This document shows, piece by piece, positions 34,276 to 46,900 of a stretch of DNA of 64,000 nt. This DNA comes from Ulva prolifera (Eukaryota; Chlorophyta; Ulvophyceae; Ulvales; Ulvaceae), in contig CM041203.1 of the NCBI GenBank assembly GCA_023078555.1, forward strand, positions 1,631,481 through 1,695,480. The letters are read 5' to 3'. The notes under the pieces were generated by a model. That model ran no database searches. It was not told where the DNA came from and saw only the letters and a list, made by a program, of their open reading frames with translations. The translations under genes and the position numbers were made by a program. Numbering within the stretch: position 1 is the first letter of the stretch; every line of letters begins with the position of its first letter.

Positions 34276-35334
34276 CATAGTAAAGTTGCTCAAGCGGAAA
34301 AGTCCCACGCACTGCGGGGGTGTGCGGGACCAGCGACATCTTGATCAAAGGCATGCAGGACCCCATAAGTCACGTACGAGGTCTGTGGAAGGATGTCACA
34401 CAGATCTTCGACGCACGGGGGCAGGGCAGGGCGCCACACAACTGCCATATGCATGTCGGAAGCAAGACCTGCTGCAGCGCCAGGACGTGTTTGCCCAACA
34501 CAATACCCCAACTGCCCTGCGTTCCCTGCCGCCTAGCTAGTCGCATGCTGGGTGCGGCTCGGCAGGAGCTCTGCAAGCTTGGCGTTCGACCCTACCGGAG
34601 ATCGTCCGCTGCGGTCTTCGGCGATCCGTAGGAAGTCACACTGGGAGCCTTGGCAGGCATGTTGTGCGGGGCAGCCTGGGGTTGGGAGTGGTACCGACCC
34701 GGCCAGCCGGCGGCGGCTGAGCGGACGGTGCTGCGCTGACCCTGTGGCCGGATGGGCTGTGGGTGCCTGCGGGAGACGCTATGGGGAGCCAGAGAGTATG
34801 TGGGACACTCAGGCCAGGCTGCGGCCTCATGAGGACTTTCGGACTGTCAGTGGGACGTGGGGGGGGGGGGGGGGGGGGGGGGGCAGAGAGGCGCATGTGG
34901 GGGGTGTGCGGCAAAGGGTTGTGTGGTGGGCTTGTCTGGTGATCTGGTGCTCTGCCTGGTCGGGGTGTGGTTGTGAGAGAGACTAAGTACGTCATGCCGT
35001 GGTGATGCGTCGCCGGAGGTGGTTCCATGTGTATGTGTATGCGCACGCAGCATGCCAGCGAATTGCAGAAGCGGCAGGGAAAAACAGATATCTGCATCGG
35101 CAATGTGCCACTTGTGGTCCTGTGTAAGTGCTGACGCACAGGAGTATGTGACCGTGTGTTGCCATGACATCAAGGCCATATCTAGAGCGTCCAGAACCAG
35201 AGTGGCCGGCAGAGCAGGCTTCGTAGTGCTGCCAGGACCTTATGCATGCACACATATCACGCAGCCATACCTCATGGGCACTGCACACACCTGCGTGAAA
35301 CACGGGTGCGTGAAGTATGGGATCGTGTGTGCAG
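34276..35334. other. Spacer before the hAT element, no gene supported
   Basis: Frames at 34320-34631 and 34552-34986 (plus) and 34636-35139 (minus) lack any recognised domain; the latter is interrupted in spirit by the poly-G run. The 8 bases just before 35335 (GTGTGCAG) are the left target-site duplication of the hAT element. Confidence 0.4.
34859..34883. repeat. Run of 25 consecutive G
   Basis: Uninterrupted G from 34859 to 34883. The exact length is prone to sequencing error. The run could form a G-quadruplex on this strand. Confidence 0.8.
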
Positions 35335-36474
35335 TAGGGCTGTAAATTTAACTTTACCCCCATTTTAACGGAGTTTAAAATGCTATTTTACTTTACAATT
35401 TTAACGTTAAAACGATTTCGAGGCTTTAAAGGGGTCATTTTACTTTTATTTTACTTTAACGCATTTTAACTTTAAGGTTGCTTTAAAACCAAAGTTGAAG
35501 CCAAAAAGGGCTGCATTCTGATGGCTTTGACCGACCTCACAGGACAAACATCACTAACAAAGCACGGTGGTCATGATATAACTCATAGCACACCTGTTGC
35601 TGGCTCCTAGTACTTAAATCCGTGTCGCTATGCGCCTGCTCATGCTGTGGGAGTCAGTTTCCGTAGCCCGTGTGCACCTGTCACTGATTTGGCAGTGAGC
35701 AACTTCCAGACATGGCACAAGACAAACGTCCTGCTGAACCTCTGCAAGAGACTGAAAGTTCCGATGAGGCAAATCTGGCTGATTCGGCAGATGTAGGTGG
35801 CTCCAATCTGCGCAGAAAGCCAGTTGCGACTGATGTTGTGTCTCGTGGTGTTGTTGAAAAGTTTGCCGAGCTCGAGAGAAGCTGCCATTGAAATCATATC
35901 TGCGAAGCCCTGCTGTGCAACTGTGGAGAGGCTGTGGAATATATTTCTAGACAACTTGACCTCCAAGAGAAGGTCAATGAAAAGCAGTACGCTGGCAACG
36001 CCATAGTACACCAAAATCAACCTCCGTCACCTAGGCGATAATGATGCAGCTGTTGACGAAATTCGATGTTTTGAACGTCTGCTTGGTTTTGTTGATGAAG
36101 TGTATGAGGAAGACTCTTCTGGATCTGGTGTGCCAGAATTCTGTTCGAACGAGGGTGCAGTAGCATGTGGCCTGCAGTCTGACAGCCTAGGAGCATCTCC
36201 ATCGTCGTCAAGTTGCTCAGGAGACGCAGATAATTGATAGGCGGTGCAATAGGTGTATCTAGGTGGCTGTGGACGTGTTTGTGCCGTGTTTGTGCCGTGC
36301 CATTGGCCGAAACTGCCTCCTCGACATGTTTAACAGTTTTACTGGTAAAGCAGGAAAACACTAGTTTAAAACACGTTTAAAGTAAAGATTTTTTAGCCTA
36401 TTTTACTTTTATTTTACTTTAGCTTTGTTAATTAACGTTAAACCCTGCCCCCAGATGTTAAATTTACAGCCCTA
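35335..36474. mobile_element. hAT-family DNA transposon, decayed, with intact ends
   Basis: The terminal inverted repeat TAGGGCTGTAAATTTAAC is perfect over 18 bases at both ends. It is flanked on each side by the 8-base target duplication GTGTGCAG (35327-35334 and 36475-36482), which is diagnostic for hAT. The subterminal 150-170 bases are AT-rich with repeated TTTTACTTTTATTTTACTTT-like motifs. The interior (plus, about 35700-36240) keeps a remnant of the transposase C-terminus: TVERLWNIF, then NLTSKRRSMKSSTLA and YTKINLRHLGD. This resembles the hAT dimerisation region, followed by an acidic serine-rich tail. The rest of the transposase is missing and the remnant has stops, so it cannot move by itself. 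Identical ends and duplication suggest a fairly recent insertion. Confidence 0.93.
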
Positions 36475-36482
36475 GTGTGCAG

Positions 36483-37374
36483 CTGGCCTGGGCATTCCAC
36501 GACAGCATGAACACGCGCCAGCACCCGTGCACAAGGTCGGGAAGGGCGTTGGCGGTTTGCGCATGCACAATGTACAGTCAGGAGTGCGTGTCATTTACGG
36601 ACGGCAGTTTGGAGAGGTCGAACACTGATCAGCGAGACGCATGCGCGTGCCGCCTGTGTGCGTTCACAGCGAGCGGAAATGTCCAATTCAGGATGACATC
36701 GGCATCCTGAAGGTGAAACAGACACAGCCGATATCACTTCATTATCAGCTTCTTTCTGGAAGAGGTAGGAACCGTTGTTGGGCTTGCAATTAGCGAGCAC
36801 TCCGCGACTCTGTGGAAGCATGTTTAGAGGATGCGCATTCGCAATTCAGACCGAGAAAAAGACATTTGCAGACCTGCAGGTGCATTCTTGCAATTCGTCG
36901 ACTCGTCGATGGTGGCCACGATACAGGGCATGGACATATTAGAGTCTAGGGCAGTGATGCCCTGATGCGACACCATGATCAGTGTGGATGGTACACAACG
37001 ACGGGCGGGACGGCTGCGATATCATTCAATTTGCTTTACCGGCGTTCAAGCTTGATCAAGCATAACTCGGAGTGCCTGAGACCGCATGCCCGCGCTGGTA
37101 CCACCATGACTTGCAGCCCTCCTACGCCACATTGTTTCGCAACGTGTGCACAGGATAAAACAGCACAAAGCTGGCATAAAATTCTCTTGGTATTTCTATA
37201 CATTAACTTGATCGCTCATTTGTGCTGTTCAGTAGTTATCACAGCGCCGCTCAGGATGCTGTAGTGATCGGCAAGCATTTCAAATCTTGAGGTCAGTCAG
37301 CAGATTCAACACGTTTCCTGTATGTTGGAAAATATTTAATTCTTTCACAGAGATTAGTGCACCAAACTGGCAGC
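36483..37374. other. Upstream region of the phosphatidylserine synthase gene
   Basis: No gene is supported. Frames at 36477-36710 and 36965-37264 are unpatterned. The promoter of the PSS gene should lie at the right end; no core element was recognised. Confidence 0.4.
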
Positions 37375-39220
37375 ATGGCGGGTGGGGCGGATGTAACTGT
37401 CCAAGCTCCTACTGTGGGACAATCAGCCCACTTCCTCTCAGTCCCCCGGACTGTCACGGCCCTGATTTTCGGTGTGCAACAGCTTCAATAGCACCTGCCG
37501 TTCTTCTGAGTGCAGTCATGCCGTGCCTGTGCTGCCGGGTGGACCCCTGTCGGCCTGGTGGGGTACACACGCTCGGTTCCATGAATTGAGCCATCAAGCA
37601 TCAGATCGTAAGTCCAGAAATTTTCTACTGCAGGTGTTGTGGTTATGATGTGGTACAGCGGGGCCCTGGAGAAGGAGCCAGTTCTTGGTTCTGATTACAA
37701 ATCCGGACTAGCAGCGGTCGCAATGACTTTCCTCGCCTACTCAGCTTTGCAGGGTCCGTCCAGCGTCATGGTCAGGCCCCATCCGGTGGTCTGGAAACTG
37801 GTGCACGGCATCGCCATTTTGTATCTGCTGTCGCTGATCTTCCTACTCTTCCAGGGGAAAGACGAGGCGAGAGCACTGCTGAAGGTATGCACCCACTTAT
37901 CTGTAGGCAGGTCACAGTTGCCCAGTGTTATATAGCACCAGAAACATCCTGCTTGTCATTTTCATAGACATTCAATGGCGTTTACAGTCGTTGGTGGCCT
38001 GCAGCACTTGGATCCTGCTCTAGGGACTGATCTGCCAGAGCGGGCTTACGGAGGTGATTGCCGACTGTGGATCCCCGGAGAAGGCATCCACTGGCAAGTC
38101 CTGAAGGAGACGCTGCTTGATGAGTTCGTAATCGCCCACTCTCTCGGCTGGATTGGCAAGGCCATCATTATGCGCAACTACTGGATGCTGTGGGTGTGCT
38201 CCATCGGCTTCGAGTTCATGGAGCTCACGTTCCAGCACTGGCTCCTCAACTTCAACGAGTGCTGGTGGGACTCTTGGATCCTGGATGTCGCCATCTGCAA
38301 TTTTGGGGGCCTTCTCCTCGGCATGGCAGCCGTGCGATTCTTCGGGAGCAAGAAGTACGATTGGCAGGGCATGGCGCAGCAGAAGGGTCTTCTCAACAAG
38401 GCCAAGTACGCACCTACACCTCTGCATTGTGGGCCATGTGGTGCCCAGCCAAGCCGTGCTGGAGGCCCCACAAACTGTATTCAAGTCAACGGAAACCATG
38501 CCTGTGTTGAAAGACAGGCTGCCATTTGCACACGCTGTGTGCAGTTGGGGATCCTGCCCAAGCGGTGCACTATGGCTGTGGCCGCATCTGTGTCATGTGT
38601 TGGCTAGAGGAGGCCATGGTGTCGTCACAGGATGGTGTGCGGTGCAGGAGGGGTGCTCTACAATTCATGCCATACACATTTGAGATGTGGGACTGGGCAG
38701 AGTTCTCATCACCCAAGCGGCTTTTGCAAGCACTGGTCCTGGTGGTGATGGTGCTTGCGTTTGAACTCAATGCTTTTTTCTTGAAGACCCTTTTCTGGAT
38801 TCCGCCCCCGCACCCCATCAATATCCTGCGGCTGTTGCTGCTGTGGGGCATTGGGTTACCGGGGATCAAAGAGTACCACTCATTCCTAGAGGTGTGCTCC
38901 CAGGCAGATACTTCACACAATCCGTATGAGAGCATTGAACGCATGAATTACGATGCTTTGTGCCACAGGGGGACTCTGGAGATGTCTTCAACAAGCTGGG
39001 GTCCAATGCATGGCTGGCAGCTGCCATACTGGCAGGAGAAGTTCTAAACATCGTGAAGCTGGGACATGGCGAGTTCACAGCACCATTCCCTGAGCACATC
39101 AAGGTAGCCTGGGGGATTGCAGGATCTGCTTTTGTCACAGGCATGATCATATGGCAAGTAGCACTTTGGATCTCTCAGTACATGGCTAAAGCATCTCCAA
39201 AGACGAAGAAATCCTTGTAA
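37375..39220 (+). CDS. PSS1: Phosphatidylserine synthase, base-exchange (PSS1) type
   Basis: This is an ER membrane enzyme that swaps the head group of an existing phospholipid for serine. The start is the ATG at 37375 (MAGGADVTVQ). Exon 1 ends in VPRTVTALIF and joins through a 162-base intron (37472-37633) to VVVMMWYSGAL. Helices follow (LAAVAMTFLAYSAL, LVHGIAILYLLSLIFLLF). Exon 3 starts at 38005 (HLDPALGTDLPERAYGGDCR). The family core comes next: DEFVIAHSLGWIGKAIIMRN, then FEFMELTFQHWL and NFNECWWDSWILDVAICNFG, as in plant and animal PSS1. Later exons give WAEFSSPKRLLQ, LNAFFLKTLFWIPPPHP and LLLLWGIGLPGIKEYHSFLE. The C-terminus ends in a lysine-rich tail (ASPKTKKSL). The gene appears whole and is convergent with the BFN/UVR gene. 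Confidence 0.93.
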
Positions 39221-39420
39221 AACCTGTGGCTCATTGCAGAGCCACTGAATCGGAATTGGACTATGCAATGAGCCAAAGCTCGCTCCAAGATAACGCACAA
39301 AACAAAAGCATTGACCCTACACTCATCTCACCCAGCACGACCTGGGTACATCTGGAACCGTTCATGCCTACCAACGCATTGAATACTGAGCAAACACCAA
39401 AGTAGGTACCACTTCCTTGC

Positions 39421-40499
39421 CTAAGAAAAATCCCAGCTAGCTGAGGAGTGATCCAAGTCACGCTGCAGCTGTGATGCACGCGTCGAGTCCCCAGTCTGTT
39501 TGGCGTGCCGGATCTGCCTGTACAGCGACATAAGGGGCGAATCTCTGAGCTGTGCAGCCTGGCCATAGTTCTCTTCTGAAATTGCAACAGCCATTTTCTT
39601 CTTCATCATCTTGATTAACTCTGGGTCATCATCTCTGCACCAGGTTAAAGCGCGTCAAGACAGTTAGATACACCACAGCATATGAATTATCAGGCATGTA
39701 CTAGAGCAGGGATAGCATCAAGGCACAGCTACAAAGAGACGCACAGGATGCCGGCACTGTCCTCTGAGCACTCAAGGGGAGCAACAACCGAGCGCGACTC
39801 GATGCCCTGTCCCGCCGGGCTGCCATGGAGCACGCCTGCACTGGGTGGCGGTGGCTCCTCCCCATTCCCGCAGTCAAAGGGCCATCCATGCTTGCGTTCG
39901 TACTCTGTCATCTGGTCATGGGTGATGGAGGTGTCGTTCCAGACTGCCATGTCTACATAGATTGGTGTCTTATACATGTGCGACAAGTATGTCGCATCTG
40001 AAGGCCGCATATCTAACTCAGACTTGACTTCCCCTGTTGCTTTGTTCCCTGCACGATGTAATTTGTTTACACACGCACAGGCTGCCGTCGTGCCCGCGAT
40101 GTTGGGCCGAGGCTACCCAGCGGAAACGACACTCAAAGGATGCATACCAAAATAGGCCTTGGCTACGTAAGTTTCCTGCTTCAAGCCTGTGATGGCAACA
40201 CGAATGAGGCCCCACTCTTCACAGCTCCCATGGCCTCGAGTTATGAAGTCTGACAGCAAGTCTAGTGGCATTGGGCGCGCCGTTGGCTCATCACGCAGCA
40301 GCTTGCACAAACAGTACAGTGTATCCCCGGTGATATTGATCACCATACCCTCCTCTGCATCCTTCAACCATGACTTCCGTGCCTCATGGCGTACAAAGAC
40401 AAGGAAACCGTAGTTCCCCTTTTTTGTTGTGGTGACACGCTCAAGGCGAATTCTGCAGACAGGCCCCTTGACATGAGAAATCTTGAACTTGGCAAACAT
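39421..40499 (-). CDS. Bifunctional-nuclease (BFN/DUF151) domain plus UVR motif, BBD-like
   Basis: The start is the ATG at 40499 (MFAKFKISHVKG). The BFN domain spans two exons: ITGDTLYCLCKLLRDEPTAR and PMPLDLLSDFI, then IRVAITGLKQETYVAKAYFG. After an intron come GNKATGEVKSELDMRPSDAT and YKTPIYVDMAVWND. The block 'D-RPSDA------KTPI-V' is the BFN signature. The last exon (39609-39421) is a UVR motif, KKKMAVAISEENYGQAAQLRD, as in plant BBD1/BBD2. Plant BBDs have been described as nucleases linked to basal defence; the biochemical role here is inferred only. No transit peptide is visible at this start. Between the domains is a proline/serine linker (EEPPPPSAG). Confidence 0.85.
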
Positions 40500-42119
40500 A
40501 ACGATAGCACCCTGACACAGGAATGGATCATGTGGGATGATACCTCATGAAACCAAGGTGATTAAATCGCGGTTGAGGTGGTTCTTGATTTGAGGGTTGA
40601 AAAGCATGGCATGCTGTACCATCAAGTGTCCAAGAAACATTTGCGGAACTTTGCCTGCTTGAAGAGAAGCTGGGATCCGGTGCAGCCAGGGTCGACTGGA
40701 ACGCTGCTTCTCTCCGTGTGGACCCTACATATCAACTTTTCATGACTCATGCATCCTTGGTGGCAGGCGCGGATGGCAATTCACGGCTAATAGCAGATAT
40801 CGAAGTATGGTGCTCTGCGCATACACACCCACGAATGTATCGCTGTGTATGCCTGAAGGAGCTTGGCGATCGGATGCCCGCACGCGCGTATTTTCGGGCG
40901 GTGTGCAGTGCTAACAACACGGGAGTGCGCGCAGGATATATTTCGCTGCCACCGCGGAGTGTTAAATGTACTCGAAAGAGATTACAAAACGCTTGCGACT
41001 TTGAATGTGCAATCAGTAGCTACACATCGACAGACATCCAAGAGGGCGATGATGCGAAAGATGAAAACACGTATGGAAGCCCACGATCGTTTCAATCATC
41101 AATTTGAGTGATAGATTGAACTGACAGGTACGGCTTCCTATCATTCAGTTCAGGAGACCGATGCAGCATTTCTTTCCCGACAGCGTCGTTCCGAAACAGC
41201 GCAGATACAGCTCTGCATCCTCAAAATATTGCTAACACACTTATACCATCATGCGATAAATGTGTTACGGCATGCTATGCACTGCCGACGGCTATGGGGA
41301 CTGCAGCAAATTGCGACAACAGATGCGAAAACTTAGCCATCTGCAACTCAATCAAGGCCAGGCCTGTTACATATTCTGAAATGCTCAAAGATAAGAGAGG
41401 GACAGGATCATGCCTGATGCCGGAGGACCGCGTGTCCGCGAGCAGGAACGAATCATAAGGCGACTTCAGCGAAAGACGGCGAACAACCGAGGGACAGAAG
41501 ACGCGCAATCAAATAGCGCGTCCTCAAAGGTCACAATATTCAACTTCAGCCACCGAGCTTGATAAAGTATTGCCTGCGCCAGTCGATCTGGAAATGGCTC
41601 AAGACTGTCAGCATGAACGAGCAATCAGAATCTTCCAAAGCAAAAGTTGAAAATCGGCTAGAACTTAGTGCATCAATTCAGTACAACTCACAGGACTGTC
41701 AAGTCTCATTTTGTATGATACGGCAGGCAGCAGCGTTGAAATGCAGGAGCGCGTTGACATTCCATGGCGAAGGGCACATCCTGCCGCGATATCACAACAG
41801 GTTGAGTATTGAGTATGTTGCGTCTCATTGCACAAGGTACCCGATGAAGGCTACAATCCAAACAGCTGTCGCCTTGGTTGTGCTGAGGAAATCTATTTGC
41901 TGCTAGTGTGAAAAATTGCATCTAAGTGTTGAATTGCTGCTGCGATAGTGTCCATAACATCCTGCCGCTGCTAACCACCATCTCTCTGCCTGCCTTGCAT
42001 GTCCAGTTTTCCAATTTTCTTATTCGCAGTGATGCTTGGATGAAGTTAACGCGGCAGGCGGCATCTACCGTTCGTCCCCGCGATTTGCGATCCGGCCTCG
42101 CGGGATACATGAAATTCCC
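40500..42119. other. Intergenic region, nothing recognised
   Basis: Frames at 40718-41107 and 41559-41906 (plus) and 41275-41508 (minus) have no domain or splice support. The interval should hold the BBD-like gene's promoter on its left side and that of the next plus-strand gene on its right. Confidence 0.4.
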
Positions 42120-43465
42120 ATGATGGAAGTACAAGCGAATCAGTTTGTCCCGCGACCGATGGACAGTCCTCGCGGAGCCAGTGTCAGCCATGGGGCTGAT
42201 GTGGATCACCCGTTCGCGTCTTTGGGCGGGGACGCGCAGATGGGTGCACATGACATAGCTGTGCGTGGAGATAACGAAGATGGGGCTTCTGATCATGCGC
42301 TGCTCGATCCTGATATGGTGCTCGAGACGCGCTCGCACAGTGCACGGGGAAACGATGTAGCCGAATTACAGCCCGAGCGGGGGGTATTGGGCGCGCGACG
42401 AATACACGGGGCTGAGGATTGTCCTCCACAACAAGGTTTAGGCGCTGTATCACCTGACATGTCAGGAGGCGCGGCATCCCAGCCTTCTGCGCATTGTGTG
42501 TGGGTGCGCGATCTGAATTGTGGCACTGCATTGATTCTGCGGTGTGCTTGCGTTGCCGCGATATATATAGATGTATATACCAACAACATGACAAGGGCGT
42601 GTGCAATCGTTGGCATCTGTACTTGCTGTTGAGATTCGCTCACTGGCGCTCTCATTGCCAGCTGGGTAATCACACTGACGCCCCATTGCATTCCCGGAGC
42701 CATGACCATCGACTCGTCTTCTACGCGCATTATCTTGTCCGTGTGGACATGACGAGGGAATTTTGTGAGGCCGGTTCCGAGATACAATAATACTGCTCAA
42801 CGCTGCTGTTGTCATTGCAGAAAGGGGACATCCACGTCCAGCTGAGAGACATATTGCTGCATGCCCTGGCTAGTGCTCGGCCAGACCTCACTGACGAGCT
42901 GAGTGGGAGTGGTATCAACTTTGATGCACCCAAACGTGCAATTCTGATCAAGAAAGCACAGTTTATACTGTATCTTTGCAGATTCAGTGCACAACCTTCT
43001 CAAGTGCGACTCCTCCTCACAGAGGTCTCTTTGATGCATCTGATGTCGACATGGCATCACTCACGCAATTCATTTTGATAGATTATCCTCAATTTCACTG
43101 TTGTACAGGAGCAGCTGGTATCGCTACGTCTTGTGGAGCTCCTGAGTGCAGTCAGGAGTGTAGGCAGCCTGGACGAGTTACACATTCCGTGTAAAACTCT
43201 GCTACTTAGTGGGGAGTGGGCAAAGCGGGCGCAGGCAGTGGGCATGAAGCCGGATGGTGTCAGCGGTGTGCAACCTGCGGCAGCTCAGCTGCCTCTGCTC
43301 CTAAGCCCCGCCATGCACACGAAACGGAGAGCTACGAATACAAATGGTGCTGCTCACGGTAATCATGATGGGGGATTGTATGGGAACGATTCAGAACCGC
43401 CTCTGGCCGAGAATGGGCTGGAGGTCAGCGATGCAGGGTATGCTTTAGACATGGGCATGATTTAG
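42120..43465 (+). CDS. Unidentified multi-exon protein
   Basis: I do not recognise a family. The proposed start is the ATG at 42120 (MMEVQANQFVPRPMDSPRG). The first exon is acidic and low-complexity. An exon after a TTGCAG acceptor at 42821 reads KGDIHVQLRDILLHALASAR and INFDAPKRAILIKKAQFILY, which looks like a small helical domain. The last exon after TGTACAG (about 43110) reads EQLVSLRLVELLSAVRSVGS then LDELHIPCKTLLLSGEWAKR. It ends in a disordered tail reaching the stop at 43465. The layout of a short helical core and disordered flanks suits a nuclear regulator, but that is a guess. Confidence 0.45.
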
Positions 43466-43998
43466 AGGCCGTCCCAAACCGGTGGTTTCATGGACACCAG
43501 CCCAAATCTATAGTTTGCAGATACTCGACACTGGGCAATTGATCCCGGGTGTGAACATTCTCCTGGGTGATGCGTTCGAGTATTCTGTGCTGAGAAGGCG
43601 GGCGCACACAGTCATGAGAAAATGCAGCTTCTGGGTGCAGTCTACTCGTTTTTTTTCCAGGGTGTGGTATTTGTTGTGGCATTTGCGCCAAAACTGAGTG
43701 ACGGTGGATCAACTATCCACCATTACAATCAGCTGCACTGAATACAAATCACAGAGACGGCGGATACCTTAATGGTTGCGAAAGTGACCTGTGGTACTAT
43801 TTTCAAGGCTTGAATTCGTGTTGTAACAAATTCGGCCCATGCGCGGTTGCTTGCCATTCTCAGTTGCACGGAAGATACTGTTTGCGGTTTCAATTCATCG
43901 CAGCATTCACATAGATCGGTGTCCTACATGTGCACCCGCATTACAAACTTGTCCCGATCTACTCGTACACAAGCTTTCGATTTTTTAGAATCTGTCAT
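43466..43998. other. Convergent spacer, nothing recognised
   Basis: This lies between the stop of the unidentified plus-strand gene and the stop of the ABC1K gene. A short frame at 43482-43697 has no features. It is AT-richer than its surroundings and probably 3' untranslated sequence. Confidence 0.45.
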
Positions 43999-46900
43999 CT
44001 AGTTCGCAAGAATTCGATCGGACCACGACAAAGCGACCTGCCTAGAGAGTGAAGGGATGTCACTGGCGATGCTCTGTACAATGACGCGCAAGTCGACGTC
44101 GTCTCCCACTAATGCGAGCAACCGTGATACTTCTTCTACGTGTAGCTTGTTGTCTTCGGTTAACGCCGCAACCAACTGCGCTCGCAGTGATGTGTCCGTA
44201 AGCAAGACGCGGACAGCGTCTTTGGCAGTCTCTGACAAGTCCAGGGCGCTTCCACCGGCGCCGTCTTTCGCCAGCTTGATCAGGTTTTCCAATCTCTCCC
44301 ATTGGAACTTGCCGTTCTGGAAAAGCACCTGCACGAGGGGGAGCGATTGGTCCCTGCGGTCCCGAGTTCTGGGCCCCTGAACACTTCTCAGCTCGTGTGC
44401 CCTGCCAGTACGCACCTGGATCAGCCGTTCCCGTAATGACTCGTCCGTCAGCAGCCGCTTCGCGATATAAGGGTATGCCACTTCGAGAAAATGGAAGGAG
44501 GGATCCAGCGTGAGGCAGATGCCCTCTTGCGTCAGCAAAGACCGGATTACCAGGCTGTACCGCTCCGGGATCCGGATGGGAAAGTTGTACACGAGCTCGT
44601 TGAACTTGGAAGTGACTGTGCGGAAGTTGAAATCGGCCAGTGACTGGCCCAGCGCTGCTGCCCAGATCTTTTCAAGCGCAGGCACGATCGGGGTCACGTC
44701 AGTGCCCTTGCTGAGAAAGCCCAGGTTCACGAAGTCCCCAGCCATGCCCTCATAGTCCTTGTTCACCGCATGCACGACGGCATCAATCAGCACCTGCACA
44801 ACAGCCCCTCCCGTTCGCTCAAACCACGCCCCCTCCCTGCGCTGCACCACAAGCACAACATCACAGCGCCCAGCGGCAGCGCACCTGCTTGTTGTACTGG
44901 CTCAGCTGCGCGACGTTCCCAAAGTCCACGTATGCGATTCGCCCGTCCTCCATCGCGAAGATGTTGCCCGGGTGCGGGTCCCCATGGAATAGCCCAAACT
45001 CCAGCAGCTGCCGCATCCCCGACACCACCCCGAGCTGGATAAACTGCTGCACTTCAATCGTCGGCGCGGCGTGGATCGCCGCCGGGTCCGTGCACCGCAC
45101 GCCGTCGATCCACTCCATCAGCAGGCACGTCTGCCCCGACAGGTCCTGCCGCACCCACGGGATCTTCACTGCCGTGTCGCCCTTGAAGTTCTCGTAAAAG
45201 TCGCGGATGTTGCGCGCCTCCAGCGAGTAGTCGAGCTCCTCCATCAGCTTCTCCCCGAACTCATCAACGATCAGCGCAGCGTTGCAGCCGAGGCGAGCAC
45301 GCGCCACGGGGTTGATCAGCGCCGCGATCGCGCGGAAGATGAAGAGGTCGCGCATGATGCGCGGCTCCACGCCGGGCCGTTGCACCTTCACCGCGACGTC
45401 CTCCCCCGTCTCACGCAGCACCGCCTTGTACACCTGCATCGCCCCCCCTCTGTCACCACAGCCGCGCCATCACGGCCTCAACAAACAGCATGCAACTGCC
45501 ACAGCATCTGGTGTACGCCTGGCCAGCCGGCTTGTGGGTGAGTCGACATCGTGTGGAAATGCCATCGACGCGGCGCCCGGCCGCTGTCTGCAGTGAACGC
45601 AACTGCAGCCATGCATGGTGAGCAGAACACTGTGTTGGAAGGTGTGCGATGGGGGCTGCCCTGAGTTGCAGCGGCACCTGCGTGCCTGCGCAGCGGCGGT
45701 TGCGGAGCTGCCGGGGGGGGGCGCATGCAGCCTGGCGGACAGCGGCAGCGCTGGCAGCGCGACGAAAGTGCCCCCCCTGAGATGTGCACAGCAGCGACAC
45801 AGGTGCGGTGGCAGAGGCACATCCTGCAGGGCTAGCTGCAGCAGCACCTGTACCGGCTGAGCTGATGGGCATGGCAGCTGACAGTGAGGCCGCCACGGGA
45901 AGCTGCGGACTCTGTGCATGCCAGGTGTACTAGGACTCTGTCAGTACCTTGGCGCGCTGTGTCAGTGCAAGCTCAGGTGGTGAGGGGGGGCTAGACGGTC
46001 AGATACGGCACAGGGCTTGTGCTGCACAGGCTCGAGGGTGCAACGGAGCGCACACCTGGCCGAGAGATGCAGCAGCGATGGGGCGCTCCGAGATGGCGGA
46101 CAAGACCTCCTCCATCGGGCGCCCGAGATTCTCCTCGATGATCTGGAACGCTTTATCGTCCGGGAAGCTCGGGACATCATCTTGCAGCACACACAGCTCG
46201 TCCATGTAGTCCTGCCGAATTATGTCTGGCCGGTTGGCCAGCACTTGCCCGGCCTTGATGAAGCAAGGGCCAAGGTTCGTCAGGAGGTCCCTGCAGCTCG
46301 TGATGAGGGGTTGACACGGCGAGCCGATGGCCAAGTCAAGCGACCAGTCTCAGCACATGCAACAAGACCTGACGCAGTAACCAGCCTAGACACGGGGTAG
46401 GTTCTGGGTTGGGCTCACCGGGCCTCAGCAGCTCGGGTCCGGACTTGCTCCGTGTCGTCTGAGCGGCCTGTGATGTCATCAACCTTCAGCTTGGCAAAGA
46501 AAAGTCCCACACTACCGACAATCTCGACCACGCGGGCCTGCAGAACCATTTTGGGGGTGAAAAACGACAGAGGCGTCCGGAATCCTGTGCCCAGGTTGCA
46601 GGTTCTCGCTTGCAGTAGCTGCTGGCCTAGCATACACAGGCAACACACCATGGTCTTCAGCGTCGCCGCAGGACTCTCGAGAGCCCGTTCTTGAATGAGC
46701 TTTGGTGAGTACCGTGGATTGATGGTGACCAGGCCCTGGAGGACATCCATTTCCTGCGCATCAATTGGACCATGTCAGTAGATGCGCGTGGTGGGAGCGT
46801 CGGGTTAACCACATTACGCGCGTAGCTTAGCTACAGTAAAAGAAATATTGCGCTTGCCTGGTACTCTTCTTCCAGTTTGTCCCTGCAGATATTCAGAAGC

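Noticed and set aside
34636-35139. Pro-rich minus-strand frame across the poly-G run
   Set aside because: Its polyproline comes from the homopolymer, and no domain lies on either side.
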